This document shows positions 34,499 through 43,547 of a stretch of DNA of 64,000 nucleotides, one piece after another. The stretch's first letter is position 1; each line of letters opens with the position of its first letter. A program made the translations under genes and the position numbers. The notes under the pieces are model-generated. The model had not been told where the DNA came from. It saw only the letters and a list, made by a program, of their open reading frames with translations, and did no database searches. This DNA comes from G963662905 sp965230045. Lineage in GTDB: Bacteria; Bacteroidota; Bacteroidia; Bacteroidales; WRLA01. Location: contig OZ245940.1 of assembly GCA_965230045.1 (NCBI GenBank), positions 2,480,001 through 2,544,000 on the forward strand. The letters run 5' to 3'.

Positions 34499-34851
34499 GG
34501 TTCTACTAGGAATTTAGTGGGTAACAATAATGTTTGAAAATAATATGCAGATATTTATTAATAAACTATTGATCCCTAACAGATTCCTCCCTTCACAAAG
34601 CCTTAATCACTTCGTTTGACTTTGTTCCGGTCGGAATGACGCTGTTTATTAGGCGTTTAAGGCAAATGCGACTTGGTCACTGAGCGTCCTGTGGTGAGCG
34701 TAGCCGAACCAAGTCGAAGTGCGCCGCATTTGCCTCCTGACTTCATAAAAACGCGTCATTCCGACAAAGTTTTCCGAAGTATGAGGAAACTTTGGAGGAA
34801 TCTGTTTGAAATAGCATTCAAATTTCTTTCCACGAAATTCCGTGTAGAACC
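34499..34851. repeat. Repeat A copy 2 (MITE-like), uninterrupted
   Basis: 353 bp, opposite orientation to copy 1. Left end GGTTCTACTAGGAATTTAGT, right end ending CGTGTAGAACC. The direct repeat ATTTTTGT lies at 34491-34498 and 34853-34860 (one base offset). It contains two intact copies of the 12-bp IS110 target (TCGGAATGACGC 34631-34642; complement 34753-34764). Its centre holds the hairpin cassette GGTCACTGAGCG ... CAAGTCGAAGTG (about 34675-34721), which replaces the GAGGAC hairpin of copy 1 and is shared with repeat C. Confidence 0.85.
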
Positions 34852-34985
34852 AATTTTTGTAATTTTTTTTGCATAATTATATAATACCCGCAAAATATTT
34901 CTAAATTTACGGCGATTTTTATGATATTAAGGATAGTGATCGTAGTATCTGCAATCTGTGTATTTTGATTTTAACCCACAACCAA

Positions 34986-36782
34986 ATGAAAAAAATTTTA
35001 TCCGTTTTTTCGATTATTATTTTATTATTAGAGAGTCTAATTGCTCAGCAAGGCATAGCTGTGTCTTCTTTTAAATCGCTCCCTACAGATATGACTGCAC
35101 GAATAACAGATCCTGTAATCGATCAAAATGGTGATAAGTGTGCTCTTGTAAAAGTAGTAACGACACAAAAGGATTTCAAATGGGAAGGAGGAATGCTTGG
35201 AATTACAAAAGTAGTTCCTAAAACTGGCGAATATTGGGTGTATATTCCTTATGGTGCCAAAAAGTTAACTATTAAGCATCCTCACCTGGGAGTTCTAAGG
35301 AATTATCTTTATCCTGATATTATTGAGGAAGCCAACGTTTACGAAATGGTTCTTACTACCGGTACTGTTCAAACTATTGTTACAAATGCAGAAACACCTA
35401 CACAATGGTTGATTATAACTTCAGAGCCTGCCGGTGCAGATGTTTATGTTGACGAACAGTATATGGGGCAAACACCCTTTTCAAAAGAATTTGAATTAGG
35501 TGAACATAATTACCGTCTTTTGAAAACATTGTATTATCCTGATGCTGGAAAGATTGAATTGACCGAACGTGATGGACGCAAAGAAATAATATCCAGTCTG
35601 AAACCACAATTTGGACAGCTTATCTTGCATTCTGTTCCGGAAGAAGGGGCTGAAGTTTCGCTGGATGGCCAACCTTTAAATAAAACTACACCATGTACTA
35701 TTGATAAAATTGCCAGCGGAAGCCATAGCCTTACTCTAAGACGTCAATGGTATGAGCCAAAAAGGATTGATTTGTTGATCAACGATGGGGATTCATTGGT
35801 CAAAACTGTTGAAATGAATGCTGCCTTTGCGATGATGGATATTTTGGCACCGGATAGTGCCGGGATTTTTATTAATGATGAATCCATGGGGCTCTCCCGT
35901 TGGGAAGGCAGGTTGATGCCAGGACATTATACAATCGAAGCCCGGAAGCAATATCATCGTACCGATAAAAAACAAGTGCATGTGATAGCAGGTGAGGATC
36001 AGCAAATTGGACTGGCGCCACTACCTATAACCGGTGTGATGAAAGTATCTTCACAGCCTTTTGATGCTGATGTTTTTTTAGATGGCGTAAAACTTGGTAA
36101 AAGCCCTCTAACAGTCCGTGATGTGCTTATCGGTCCCTATCGTTTGGAAATCAGGAAGGAAGGTTATGCCAGTTTTTACGGCGATATTGAAATAAAAGAA
36201 GGGGAAAGCCTGAGTGTTGATGAACGTCTTGCCGAAGGACAGGAAGTAACCATTGCCAGTAACCCAAAAGGAGCAGAGCTGACGATCAACGGGACTGCTT
36301 CAGGGACAACGCCCAAAAAACTTAAATTGAATTTTGGGAAAAATACCCTTAAACTTACCAAAGAAGGTTATGGTGATCTCGAACAGGATTTTCATGTAAC
36401 TGAAAATGATAAGTTTTATGAATTCAAGATGATTCCTGACCGTTATGTCCTGGCAAAGAAAAATTTCGAAAAATATCGTAAATCAAAATATATATGGATG
36501 GGAGTAACTGCTGCATCAGCTGGTGCTGCAACTTTTTTTTACTTGCAGGCAGAAAGCAAATATGATGAATACCAGAATGCAACCGGTGATGCGACCGATC
36601 TGCACAATCAGGTGGCCTTTTATGATGCTGCCTGGCCTGTTGCCGCAGGTGTTGCTGCTGGAAGTTTAATAATGACATTTATAAAAAGTGGTCAACAGGC
36701 CAAAGCAAAAAGTAATATGGAAATGGCTGTAGTGCCTGTCGGCGATGGCGCTATGTTTTGCCTTACGTTCAATTTGCATTAA
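34986..36782 (+). CDS. PEGA-domain envelope protein
   Basis: 598 residues from ATG 34986, which starts a good signal peptide (MKKILSVFSIIILLLESLIAQQ). About five PEGA-type repeats follow, each with the pattern SxPxGAxVYxDGxxxGxTPxxxxxLxxGxHxxxxxKxxY (for example SEPAGADVYVDEQYMGQTPF, SQPFDADVFLDGVKLGKSPL, SNPKGAELTINGTASGTTPK). Two hydrophobic segments lie near the C-terminus (YIWMGVTAASAGAATFFYL, AAWPVAAGVAAGSLIMTFI). PEGA domains are found in surface-layer and peptidoglycan-associated proteins and are likely binding modules. It is first in the same-strand run that leads into six paralogous lipoprotein genes, so it may anchor or display them; that is inference. Confidence 0.82.
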   Translation: MKKILSVFSIIILLLESLIAQQGIAVSSFKSLPTDMTARITDPVIDQNGDKCALVKVVTTQKDFKWEGGMLGITKVVPKTGEYWVYIPYGAKKLTIKHPHLGVLRNYLYPDIIEEANVYEMVLTTGTVQTIVTNAETPTQWLIITSEPAGADVYVDEQYMGQTPFSKEFELGEHNYRLLKTLYYPDAGKIELTERDGRKEIISSLKPQFGQLILHSVPEEGAEVSLDGQPLNKTTPCTIDKIASGSHSLTLRRQWYEPKRIDLLINDGDSLVKTVEMNAAFAMMDILAPDSAGIFINDESMGLSRWEGRLMPGHYTIEARKQYHRTDKKQVHVIAGEDQQIGLAPLPITGVMKVSSQPFDADVFLDGVKLGKSPLTVRDVLIGPYRLEIRKEGYASFYGDIEIKEGESLSVDERLAEGQEVTIASNPKGAELTINGTASGTTPKKLKLNFGKNTLKLTKEGYGDLEQDFHVTENDKFYEFKMIPDRYVLAKKNFEKYRKSKYIWMGVTAASAGAATFFYLQAESKYDEYQNATGDATDLHNQVAFYDAAWPVAAGVAAGSLIMTFIKSGQQAKAKSNMEMAVVPVGDGAMFCLTFNLH

Positions 36783-36821
36783 CAAGCCTGTAGAATACTG
36801 TTGATTATGATACCCGGTTCT

Positions 36822-38642
36822 ATGAGAAAATTTTTTAGATATAGCTTTCTTTTTGTGCTTGCAGGCATTTTGTTATTTGTTTCCTGTAAACGCGAATGGG
36901 ATAACCATTGGGATGAAAAAGCAAGCCTTGATCCTGCCAGCTGGGCGCCTGATACTTTAGTGGTTACTGATCAGGAAGTTGGGGTCAAGAAATTGCAATG
37001 GATTGCCCCGGAGGAAAAAATCGAAGGTTTTAAAATAGACCGGAAGAAAGGATCAGAAGGTTGGAAATACGCATATGCAGTATTGCCTCAAAGTGCAAAA
37101 TCATTTCTTGATACAACCATTGTCCTTGATACAGCACTGACTTATAAATACAGGTTATATGCCTATGCCGGAAATTGTAATTCCATGAACTGTGAATTTT
37201 CCAGTGGTTTCTCGGATTATTCCCCACAGGATTTCCGTGTAGAAAAGCAAAGTGAGCGAGCATATAAATTGAGCTGGAATGCTGCGGTTGATGGTATTGA
37301 TGCTTATATAATTGACAGGAAAAGTGGAGAAAATATATGGCAAAAGGAATATGCCATTTTACCAGCCATGCAGCTCGATTTTATTGATACCAATGTGTTC
37401 AGAAATTCAAATATTAAGTACCGTATTTATTCAAGGTATAAAGATTTTCAATCAGAAGTGATTACAAGTACAACGGATGCTGTTATAATGCAACCGGCCG
37501 CACTGACTAGCTTGCGTATTGCTATTGATGGGATTGAAATCAAATGGAAAGCGGGCGCCATTGGACAGGATGGTTTTATCCTGGAGCGATCCTATGACTC
37601 GGTTTATTGGCAACAGCTGGTTAAAACTACCGAAGAAAGTTTTATTGATCGTGATTTTCAGTTGATGGAGGATGTGTATTATCGCATCAGGGCATACATT
37701 TCTGATGCTTATTCCAATGCTATCGTAAACAAAGTTTATACCGATGTGCCTGCACCCGATGAAGTGGAAATGGAAGTTGATTCAATAAACGCTATTACAT
37801 TAAATTGGGAGTACAGCTTGACGGGTATTCAGGAATTTATCATTGACCGGAAAGAAAATAGCGGGAGCTGGGAAAGTGCTTATGCTGTAGTGGATGGAGA
37901 TTCAGTAAGTTATTCAGATCATAATGTCAATGCCAAAATAAATAAATATGCCTATCGAATCAGGGCAAACCAAAAGGGATATGAATCGGCAAATGTGACT
38001 TTGGCGACACCGGATTTTATTTGTGGGGTGCATGAGATCAATGATGAACGCGATGGCAGGGAATACGAAACGGTAAAAATCGGTAATCAATGCTGGATGA
38101 AGGAAAACCTGAATGTTGGTGTTATGATAGATAGTTCGGTAGTGCCAACAAATAACGGAATTATTGAAAAATATTGTTATGACAACGATGCGGCCAATTG
38201 CGACGAATACGGTGGCCTTTATAATTGGTTGGAAGTTATGAACTATCAATACGAAAACCCAGCAGCTTCTATTTGCCCTGAGGGTTGGGAGTTGCCTGAA
38301 GATGCTGATTGGTATGAATTGGAGGATGTACTTGGAGGTAGAGAGGAAGCAGGCGGCAATATGAAGATGATGGGAATAGATTACTGGAGATCCCCTAATG
38401 AAGGTGCTACAAATAGCAGTGGCTTCAGTGGGAAAGGTGCAGGAAGGTATACATATATTTCTGGTTTTAGCAGCCTTGTTTGGTACACAAATTATTGGGC
38501 ATATAACCGAATGGGCGATCAACCTGATAGAGCCTATGTAAGAAGCCTGATATGGAATGGAACTTCATTGGGGCGATCAAATGCACCAATTGAAGGTTAT
38601 TATTATAGTCTGCGCTGCATCAAAACAGAAGAATCGAAATAA
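36822..38642 (+). CDS. FISUMP lipoprotein 1 of 6
   Basis: 606 residues from ATG 36822 (an earlier in-frame ATG at 36807 is also possible). Lipobox LLFVSC, then KREWDNHWDEKASLDPASWAP, the array's shared N-terminal motif. Residues ~45-395 hold four ~85-residue FN3-like repeats with the core LxWxxxxxxIDGFxIDRKxGxxxWxxxYxxLP...FxDTxxxxxxxxxYRIxAY. From ~400 a FISUMP domain (Fibrobacter succinogenes major paralogous domain): DGREYETVKIGNQCWMKENL, CYDNDAANCDEYGGLYNW, CPEGWELPEDADWYELE, and final YYSLRCIK. FISUMP domains occur in surface proteins and their function is unproven. Separated from the PEGA gene by 39 nt. Confidence 0.85.
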   Translation: MRKFFRYSFLFVLAGILLFVSCKREWDNHWDEKASLDPASWAPDTLVVTDQEVGVKKLQWIAPEEKIEGFKIDRKKGSEGWKYAYAVLPQSAKSFLDTTIVLDTALTYKYRLYAYAGNCNSMNCEFSSGFSDYSPQDFRVEKQSERAYKLSWNAAVDGIDAYIIDRKSGENIWQKEYAILPAMQLDFIDTNVFRNSNIKYRIYSRYKDFQSEVITSTTDAVIMQPAALTSLRIAIDGIEIKWKAGAIGQDGFILERSYDSVYWQQLVKTTEESFIDRDFQLMEDVYYRIRAYISDAYSNAIVNKVYTDVPAPDEVEMEVDSINAITLNWEYSLTGIQEFIIDRKENSGSWESAYAVVDGDSVSYSDHNVNAKINKYAYRIRANQKGYESANVTLATPDFICGVHEINDERDGREYETVKIGNQCWMKENLNVGVMIDSSVVPTNNGIIEKYCYDNDAANCDEYGGLYNWLEVMNYQYENPAASICPEGWELPEDADWYELEDVLGGREEAGGNMKMMGIDYWRSPNEGATNSSGFSGKGAGRYTYISGFSSLVWYTNYWAYNRMGDQPDRAYVRSLIWNGTSLGRSNAPIEGYYYSLRCIKTEESK

Positions 38643-38657
38643 ACGAAATATTGAGTT

Positions 38658-41243
38658 ATGAAAATTAATTTCGTTTGTATGGTGAAAAAAGTCAACTGGA
38701 AAATAAGCTTGTTTATTTTTTTATGCATCATAGCTTCTTTGTCCTGCAAACGCGAATGGGAAAATAAATACGATGCCAAAGCAGATTTCGACCCGGTGGA
38801 CTGGGCGCCAAGATATCTTCAGGTAAAGGAAAAGGGACATTTGGTGCGTGAGCTTAATTGGAGCCAAACCGACCTGCTCATTGATGGCTTCCATATCGAC
38901 CGTAAATCCGGAGATGAAGATTGGCAGATACAATGGAAAACAGTACCCAAAGACATGTTTTCCTGTATCGACTCCAGCCTGCTTCCTGTTCCGGATATGC
39001 AGTACTCATACCGGGTTTATGCTTATGCGGGTGAGTTTGCCTCTGCTTCGCAAAAGGATTCAACCACAGTCTCTGATTTTGCTCCCATCAATTTTCAAAA
39101 AGAAAAACTTTCTAACAAAAGTTATAAATTGAGCTGGATGAATTATGGCTTCGATGTCGATGGCTTTATTATTGACCGGAAAGTCGGTTCGCAAAACTGG
39201 AAAGAAAAATATGTTGTACTGGACAGTGAGCAGAACAAATTTATTGATACGAATATTTTCCGTACCGATTTCATCCAATACAGGATTTATGCCTTCATTG
39301 ATGACTATTATTCTTCTGCCCAACAAACAGTAGTAGGTGTTGAAGTATCGACCCCATCAGAATTGCTTATCGATCGTATCGATTTTGATGAACTTGAAAT
39401 CAGCTGGCCAAAGGTAAATGAGGCAGATTCATATGTGTTGTGCCGAATGTTTGATCCCGATGAAAATTGGGATTTGGTAGATACCTTGAAAGTGTTGTTT
39501 TATAGGGATAAAGATTTGGAGATAGGGAAAACTGCTTATTATCTACTAAAAGCAATAAATGGTCCGTACGCTTCACTACCGCAACATAATTCCATTTTAT
39601 TGAATATTCCTTCGCCAGGTTCTTTTACTTTGGAACGCCTGGAAATCAATAAGGTCTCCTTAAATTGGTATTATGCTTACGAAGGGTATGATTTTTTCAG
39701 GATTGAACGACAGTATTCCGGAGGTCAGTGGCAGGAAATTGGCACTGCGCAACATACAGCATATATCGATTCAACTTTTGATTTGGATAAAAATATAACC
39801 TACAGAATATCTGTTGTATATGATGGAATTGCGTCGGATTATGTTCTTCAGTCTTTTACATCTGCAATCCCCACAATTGAGAATTTCTCAATGGAACAAA
39901 TTGGTTTGCAAAAAGCTGTTTTGACCTGGGAGTTTCCTTATTCCAATAATGTTGATTATGTAATTGACAGGAAAAATGGATCCAATGATTGGAATGAAAT
40001 TGCCAGTGTGCATGAGATGTCATATACTGATAATTCCTTTCAGCTCAATGTTGAAGTGCAATACAGGTTAAAGGCTTATTTTGGCCTGAATTCAAGCGAT
40101 TATGCTACAGCTTCATTTTATCCGCAAGCCAGTGCGCCGGAAAATTTTGAGGCTCAGTGGACGGACTTTAAACGTATTGATTTGAGCTGGGATTTTGATG
40201 GACAAGAATGCGATTATTTTATTATCCAAAGAAAGGAATCAACAGGAAGCTGGGAGAACTGGACAAGCTCTGAAACGACTTCAGCAGTGGATGAGGAATT
40301 TACATATAATACGGAAATGGTATATCGTGTTGCTGCACATCAAGGGAATTATACTACACCTTTTAGCAATGAAATATCTGTTTCTACGAATCTTCCTGAA
40401 ATAGATAGTTTTAGTTTTGAGATTAACTCGCGAACTTCTTTATCCTTAAGCTGGCTTGCTGGTTTTAATGGTGTCGACGGGATACGGATTGAGCGAAGAA
40501 TTAATGTGGGGGATTGGGTGAAGTGTTTTGAAACTTTGGATCTTAATCAGAATGCCTTTGTGGATGAATCAGGTTTTGATATTTACAATGATGTTGTTGA
40601 ATACAGAATCTTTACTTTTATCGATAGCCAAAATTCAATTGCGAAAAAAATAGAAGTAACAAGGGTTTGCGGACAGATTCTGCTGGATCCCAGAGATGGA
40701 AAAGGATATAGAACTGTTCAAATTGGAAGTCAGTGCTGGATGGCTGAGAATCTTGATTTTCATACCGAAACAAGTAGATGTTATGACGATAACTTGACTT
40801 ACTGTACTATCTATGGCAGTTTGTACGATTGGAATGAAATAATGAATTATCAAAGCAAGGCAAATACAGGAAGAAATCTGAATAAGACTGTTTGCCCTGA
40901 CTTGTGGCACCTGCCTTCTTTGGAAGAGTGGAGCCAATTAATACAGTATGCCGGCGGTTCGCAGGAAGCCGGTCAAAGGCTTAAAGCAGAAGGTGATCAT
41001 TTTTGGGATTCATCCAATTATCCGGGTACTGATGAATTTGGCTTTGAAGCAAGGGGTGGAGGCTTCATGGATGAAAGTGGTCAATATAAGCTTGTTAGAA
41101 AAGCTGCTTATTGGTGGACTTCCGATTCTGATGACGATGGAATAAACTTTATAGGTTCTTTTTACAATAATAGCCACATGCGTTCAGAAAAGAGCGATTC
41201 ATATTTATATAATTCTGTCCGCTGCATTCGCGATGAAAATTAA
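38658..41243 (+). CDS. FISUMP lipoprotein 2 of 6 (seven repeats)
   Basis: 861 residues (a start at the internal ATG 38679, MVKK, is equally plausible). Signal peptide with lipobox ASLSC, then KREWENKYDAKADFDPVDWAP. Seven FN3-like repeats, the most in the array (e.g. LNWSQTDLLIDGFHIDRKSG, LSWMNYGFDVDGFIIDRKVG, LTWEFPYSNNVDYVIDRKNG), precede a C-terminal FISUMP domain (YRTVQIGSQCWMAENLDF, GSLYDWNEIMNY, CPDLWHLPSLEEWSQL, YNSVRCIRDEN). The signal-peptide end and first ~25 mature residues are almost identical to copy 3, suggesting recent exchange. 15 nt after copy 1, so co-transcribed. Confidence 0.85.
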   Translation: MKINFVCMVKKVNWKISLFIFLCIIASLSCKREWENKYDAKADFDPVDWAPRYLQVKEKGHLVRELNWSQTDLLIDGFHIDRKSGDEDWQIQWKTVPKDMFSCIDSSLLPVPDMQYSYRVYAYAGEFASASQKDSTTVSDFAPINFQKEKLSNKSYKLSWMNYGFDVDGFIIDRKVGSQNWKEKYVVLDSEQNKFIDTNIFRTDFIQYRIYAFIDDYYSSAQQTVVGVEVSTPSELLIDRIDFDELEISWPKVNEADSYVLCRMFDPDENWDLVDTLKVLFYRDKDLEIGKTAYYLLKAINGPYASLPQHNSILLNIPSPGSFTLERLEINKVSLNWYYAYEGYDFFRIERQYSGGQWQEIGTAQHTAYIDSTFDLDKNITYRISVVYDGIASDYVLQSFTSAIPTIENFSMEQIGLQKAVLTWEFPYSNNVDYVIDRKNGSNDWNEIASVHEMSYTDNSFQLNVEVQYRLKAYFGLNSSDYATASFYPQASAPENFEAQWTDFKRIDLSWDFDGQECDYFIIQRKESTGSWENWTSSETTSAVDEEFTYNTEMVYRVAAHQGNYTTPFSNEISVSTNLPEIDSFSFEINSRTSLSLSWLAGFNGVDGIRIERRINVGDWVKCFETLDLNQNAFVDESGFDIYNDVVEYRIFTFIDSQNSIAKKIEVTRVCGQILLDPRDGKGYRTVQIGSQCWMAENLDFHTETSRCYDDNLTYCTIYGSLYDWNEIMNYQSKANTGRNLNKTVCPDLWHLPSLEEWSQLIQYAGGSQEAGQRLKAEGDHFWDSSNYPGTDEFGFEARGGGFMDESGQYKLVRKAAYWWTSDSDDDGINFIGSFYNNSHMRSEKSDSYLYNSVRCIRDEN

Positions 41244-41249
41244 AAAATC

Positions 41250-43541
41250 ATGAAAAATAATTATCCAATATTCTTATGTCTCGCCATAATGTTCGTTTTT
41301 CTTTCCTGTAAACGCGAATGGGAAAATAAATACGATGCCAAAGCGGATATCTCACCTGAAAGTTGGGCGCCAATGCTCCATAATGTGGCTTTTGATGGAC
41401 AGAACATCGTCAGCTTAACGTGGAAAAACAGGGATACCGATACAGAAGGGATTAAAATAGACCGAAAAGCCGGGGACGAAGATTGGGAAATTGGCTGGAA
41501 AGTATTGCCATCCGATCAAATATCATATAATGATACATCCTTACTGCAGGATCCCGGTTTGCTCTACCATTACAGAATTTATGCTTTTGCCGGCAGTTTT
41601 TCTTCTACAGCAACCGAAGATACAATCCGTATGCCGGATTATCCGCCAAGCGCTGTCTATATTGATGATTTGAGCGATATTAGCTATAGAATCAGCTGGA
41701 GTCCACCGATTTATGAAGTTGATGGGTTTCGTGTGGATAAAAGGATCAATAGCGGGGAATGGAAAATCGGATATGCACAAACAGAGTCAAATGTAGATAA
41801 ATTCATCGATACCAATGTTTATCGTGAGACATACCTCCATTATAGGGTTTATGCCTTTATTGATGATTTTGAGTCTTCTAAAGTCACTGCAATAGCTACT
41901 GCTGAAATTCCGGTACCTTCTGATCCGAAACTGGTGCAGACGAATTTAAAATCTATTCGCTACAGTTGGAAAGACAACAGCAGCGGAGCCGATGCTTTTG
42001 TAGTGTGGGTGAGCAATTATGAAATTGGCTTGAATCAGCATCCCGATACCGTTTATGATACAGTATATTCACGACAGGATATCAAGCCGTTTTCTAAAAC
42101 GACGCTTAGCGTGTGTGCTATTATCGGGGAATGTCGTTCATATGGGCTTGAAGAAGAAATTACAACTACAATCCCGGCAGTAGATAATTTTACACTGGAA
42201 AAACAGGCCGTGGATAAAATAAAATTAAGCTGGGAATATGAATCTGTAGAAGATGTCCATGGATTCATCATCCAAAGAAAATATGATGATGGACCCTGGC
42301 AAGATCTAACAACGACCAAAAAGCTTTCATTTCTGGATGATGATGTGGATGTAAACCGAAACGTTTCTTACCGCATTGCTGTAAAATACAATAATGAACT
42401 TTCGGAATATGAAGAACAGCAAACGAATACCATGATCCCAGCGCCAGTGGATTTTCAAATAGTGAAGCAGGACTTATGTAAGATTAATTTAAACTGGGAT
42501 TGCGCACAAGAGGAGGGGAACAATTTTGAAATATACAGACAGTATGCGGGCGAAGACTGGGCTCTTCTGTGCAGCACTTCAGGTTTTGAATATCTTGATG
42601 ATAGTTTTGAAATGAATAAAAGTATAAACTATAGGGTTTTAAACCGCCAGGAAGGTTATGAATCCACTAGTGTTGAAAAAAGCACGGATTCCGAAATTCC
42701 GCTTGCAGAACTCCTTGATGTTCGCGTGTTATCCGAAATATCTGTGAAACTTTCGTGGGAATATAATTATGAGGATTATGATGCTTTCATAATAGACAGG
42801 AAAGTAGGCACTGAAGATTGGCAACTTCAATATACACGCCTCAGCCCGGGTGTTTTCAGCCTCACGGATAATTCAGGGTTCAATTTGGATGAAGTGGCTG
42901 TATTGTACCGGATATCTGTTGAAGTTAAAGGAGAAGAGTCCGCATCCAGAGATTTCAAACAGGTGTATAAATGTGGGGCTTTGATGATCGATGAGCGCGA
43001 TAATAAACTGTACAAAACCACACAAATTAACAATCAATGCTGGATGGCGGAAAATCTGGATTACCGCAATGATGCCAGCAGGTGTTACGATGATGATAAT
43101 GCCATGTGCGACGAATACGGAAGTCTGTATGATTGGTCAGCAGCACTTAATGGGGAGCAGCCTAGTGGGGCTGTTCCAAGCGGTGTACAGGGCGTTTGCC
43201 CTCAGGGCTGGCATTTGCCTTCAAACCTGGAGTGGAAAAACCTGACCAACTATTTGGGTGGTTTGGCCAATGCCGGGGCCAAACTTAAAGAAACCGGAAC
43301 TGAGCATTGGGACGAACCCAACACTCAGGCTGTTGATTTATTTGGTTTTGCTGCTTTTGGAGGTGGCTGGTCGGGTACAAACAGTTTCAATCAACTGAAA
43401 AAAGGCGGATATTGGTACACCAGTACAGAAGTTGACGGAAAAGGGCGCTACTTTTTTGCACGTTATGATGAAGCTTCACTGGATGGTTCCGAATCCGAAG
43501 ATGTTTTAGGTTTCTCAATTCGATGTTTACGAAATGATTAA
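41250..43541 (+). CDS. FISUMP lipoprotein 3 of 6 (six repeats)
   Basis: 763 residues. Lipobox VFLSC, then KREWENKYDAKADISPESWAP. Six FN3-like repeats; repeat 3 (YSWKDNSSGADAFVVWVSNYE) lacks the usual IDRK signature and has diverged. C-terminal FISUMP domain: YKTTQINNQCWMAENLDY, CYDDDNAMCDEYGSLYDW, CPQGWHLPSNLEWKNLTNYL, FSIRCLRND. Starts 6 nt after copy 2. Confidence 0.85.
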   Translation: MKNNYPIFLCLAIMFVFLSCKREWENKYDAKADISPESWAPMLHNVAFDGQNIVSLTWKNRDTDTEGIKIDRKAGDEDWEIGWKVLPSDQISYNDTSLLQDPGLLYHYRIYAFAGSFSSTATEDTIRMPDYPPSAVYIDDLSDISYRISWSPPIYEVDGFRVDKRINSGEWKIGYAQTESNVDKFIDTNVYRETYLHYRVYAFIDDFESSKVTAIATAEIPVPSDPKLVQTNLKSIRYSWKDNSSGADAFVVWVSNYEIGLNQHPDTVYDTVYSRQDIKPFSKTTLSVCAIIGECRSYGLEEEITTTIPAVDNFTLEKQAVDKIKLSWEYESVEDVHGFIIQRKYDDGPWQDLTTTKKLSFLDDDVDVNRNVSYRIAVKYNNELSEYEEQQTNTMIPAPVDFQIVKQDLCKINLNWDCAQEEGNNFEIYRQYAGEDWALLCSTSGFEYLDDSFEMNKSINYRVLNRQEGYESTSVEKSTDSEIPLAELLDVRVLSEISVKLSWEYNYEDYDAFIIDRKVGTEDWQLQYTRLSPGVFSLTDNSGFNLDEVAVLYRISVEVKGEESASRDFKQVYKCGALMIDERDNKLYKTTQINNQCWMAENLDYRNDASRCYDDDNAMCDEYGSLYDWSAALNGEQPSGAVPSGVQGVCPQGWHLPSNLEWKNLTNYLGGLANAGAKLKETGTEHWDEPNTQAVDLFGFAAFGGGWSGTNSFNQLKKGGYWYTSTEVDGKGRYFFARYDEASLDGSESEDVLGFSIRCLRND

Positions 43542-43547
43542 AATACT

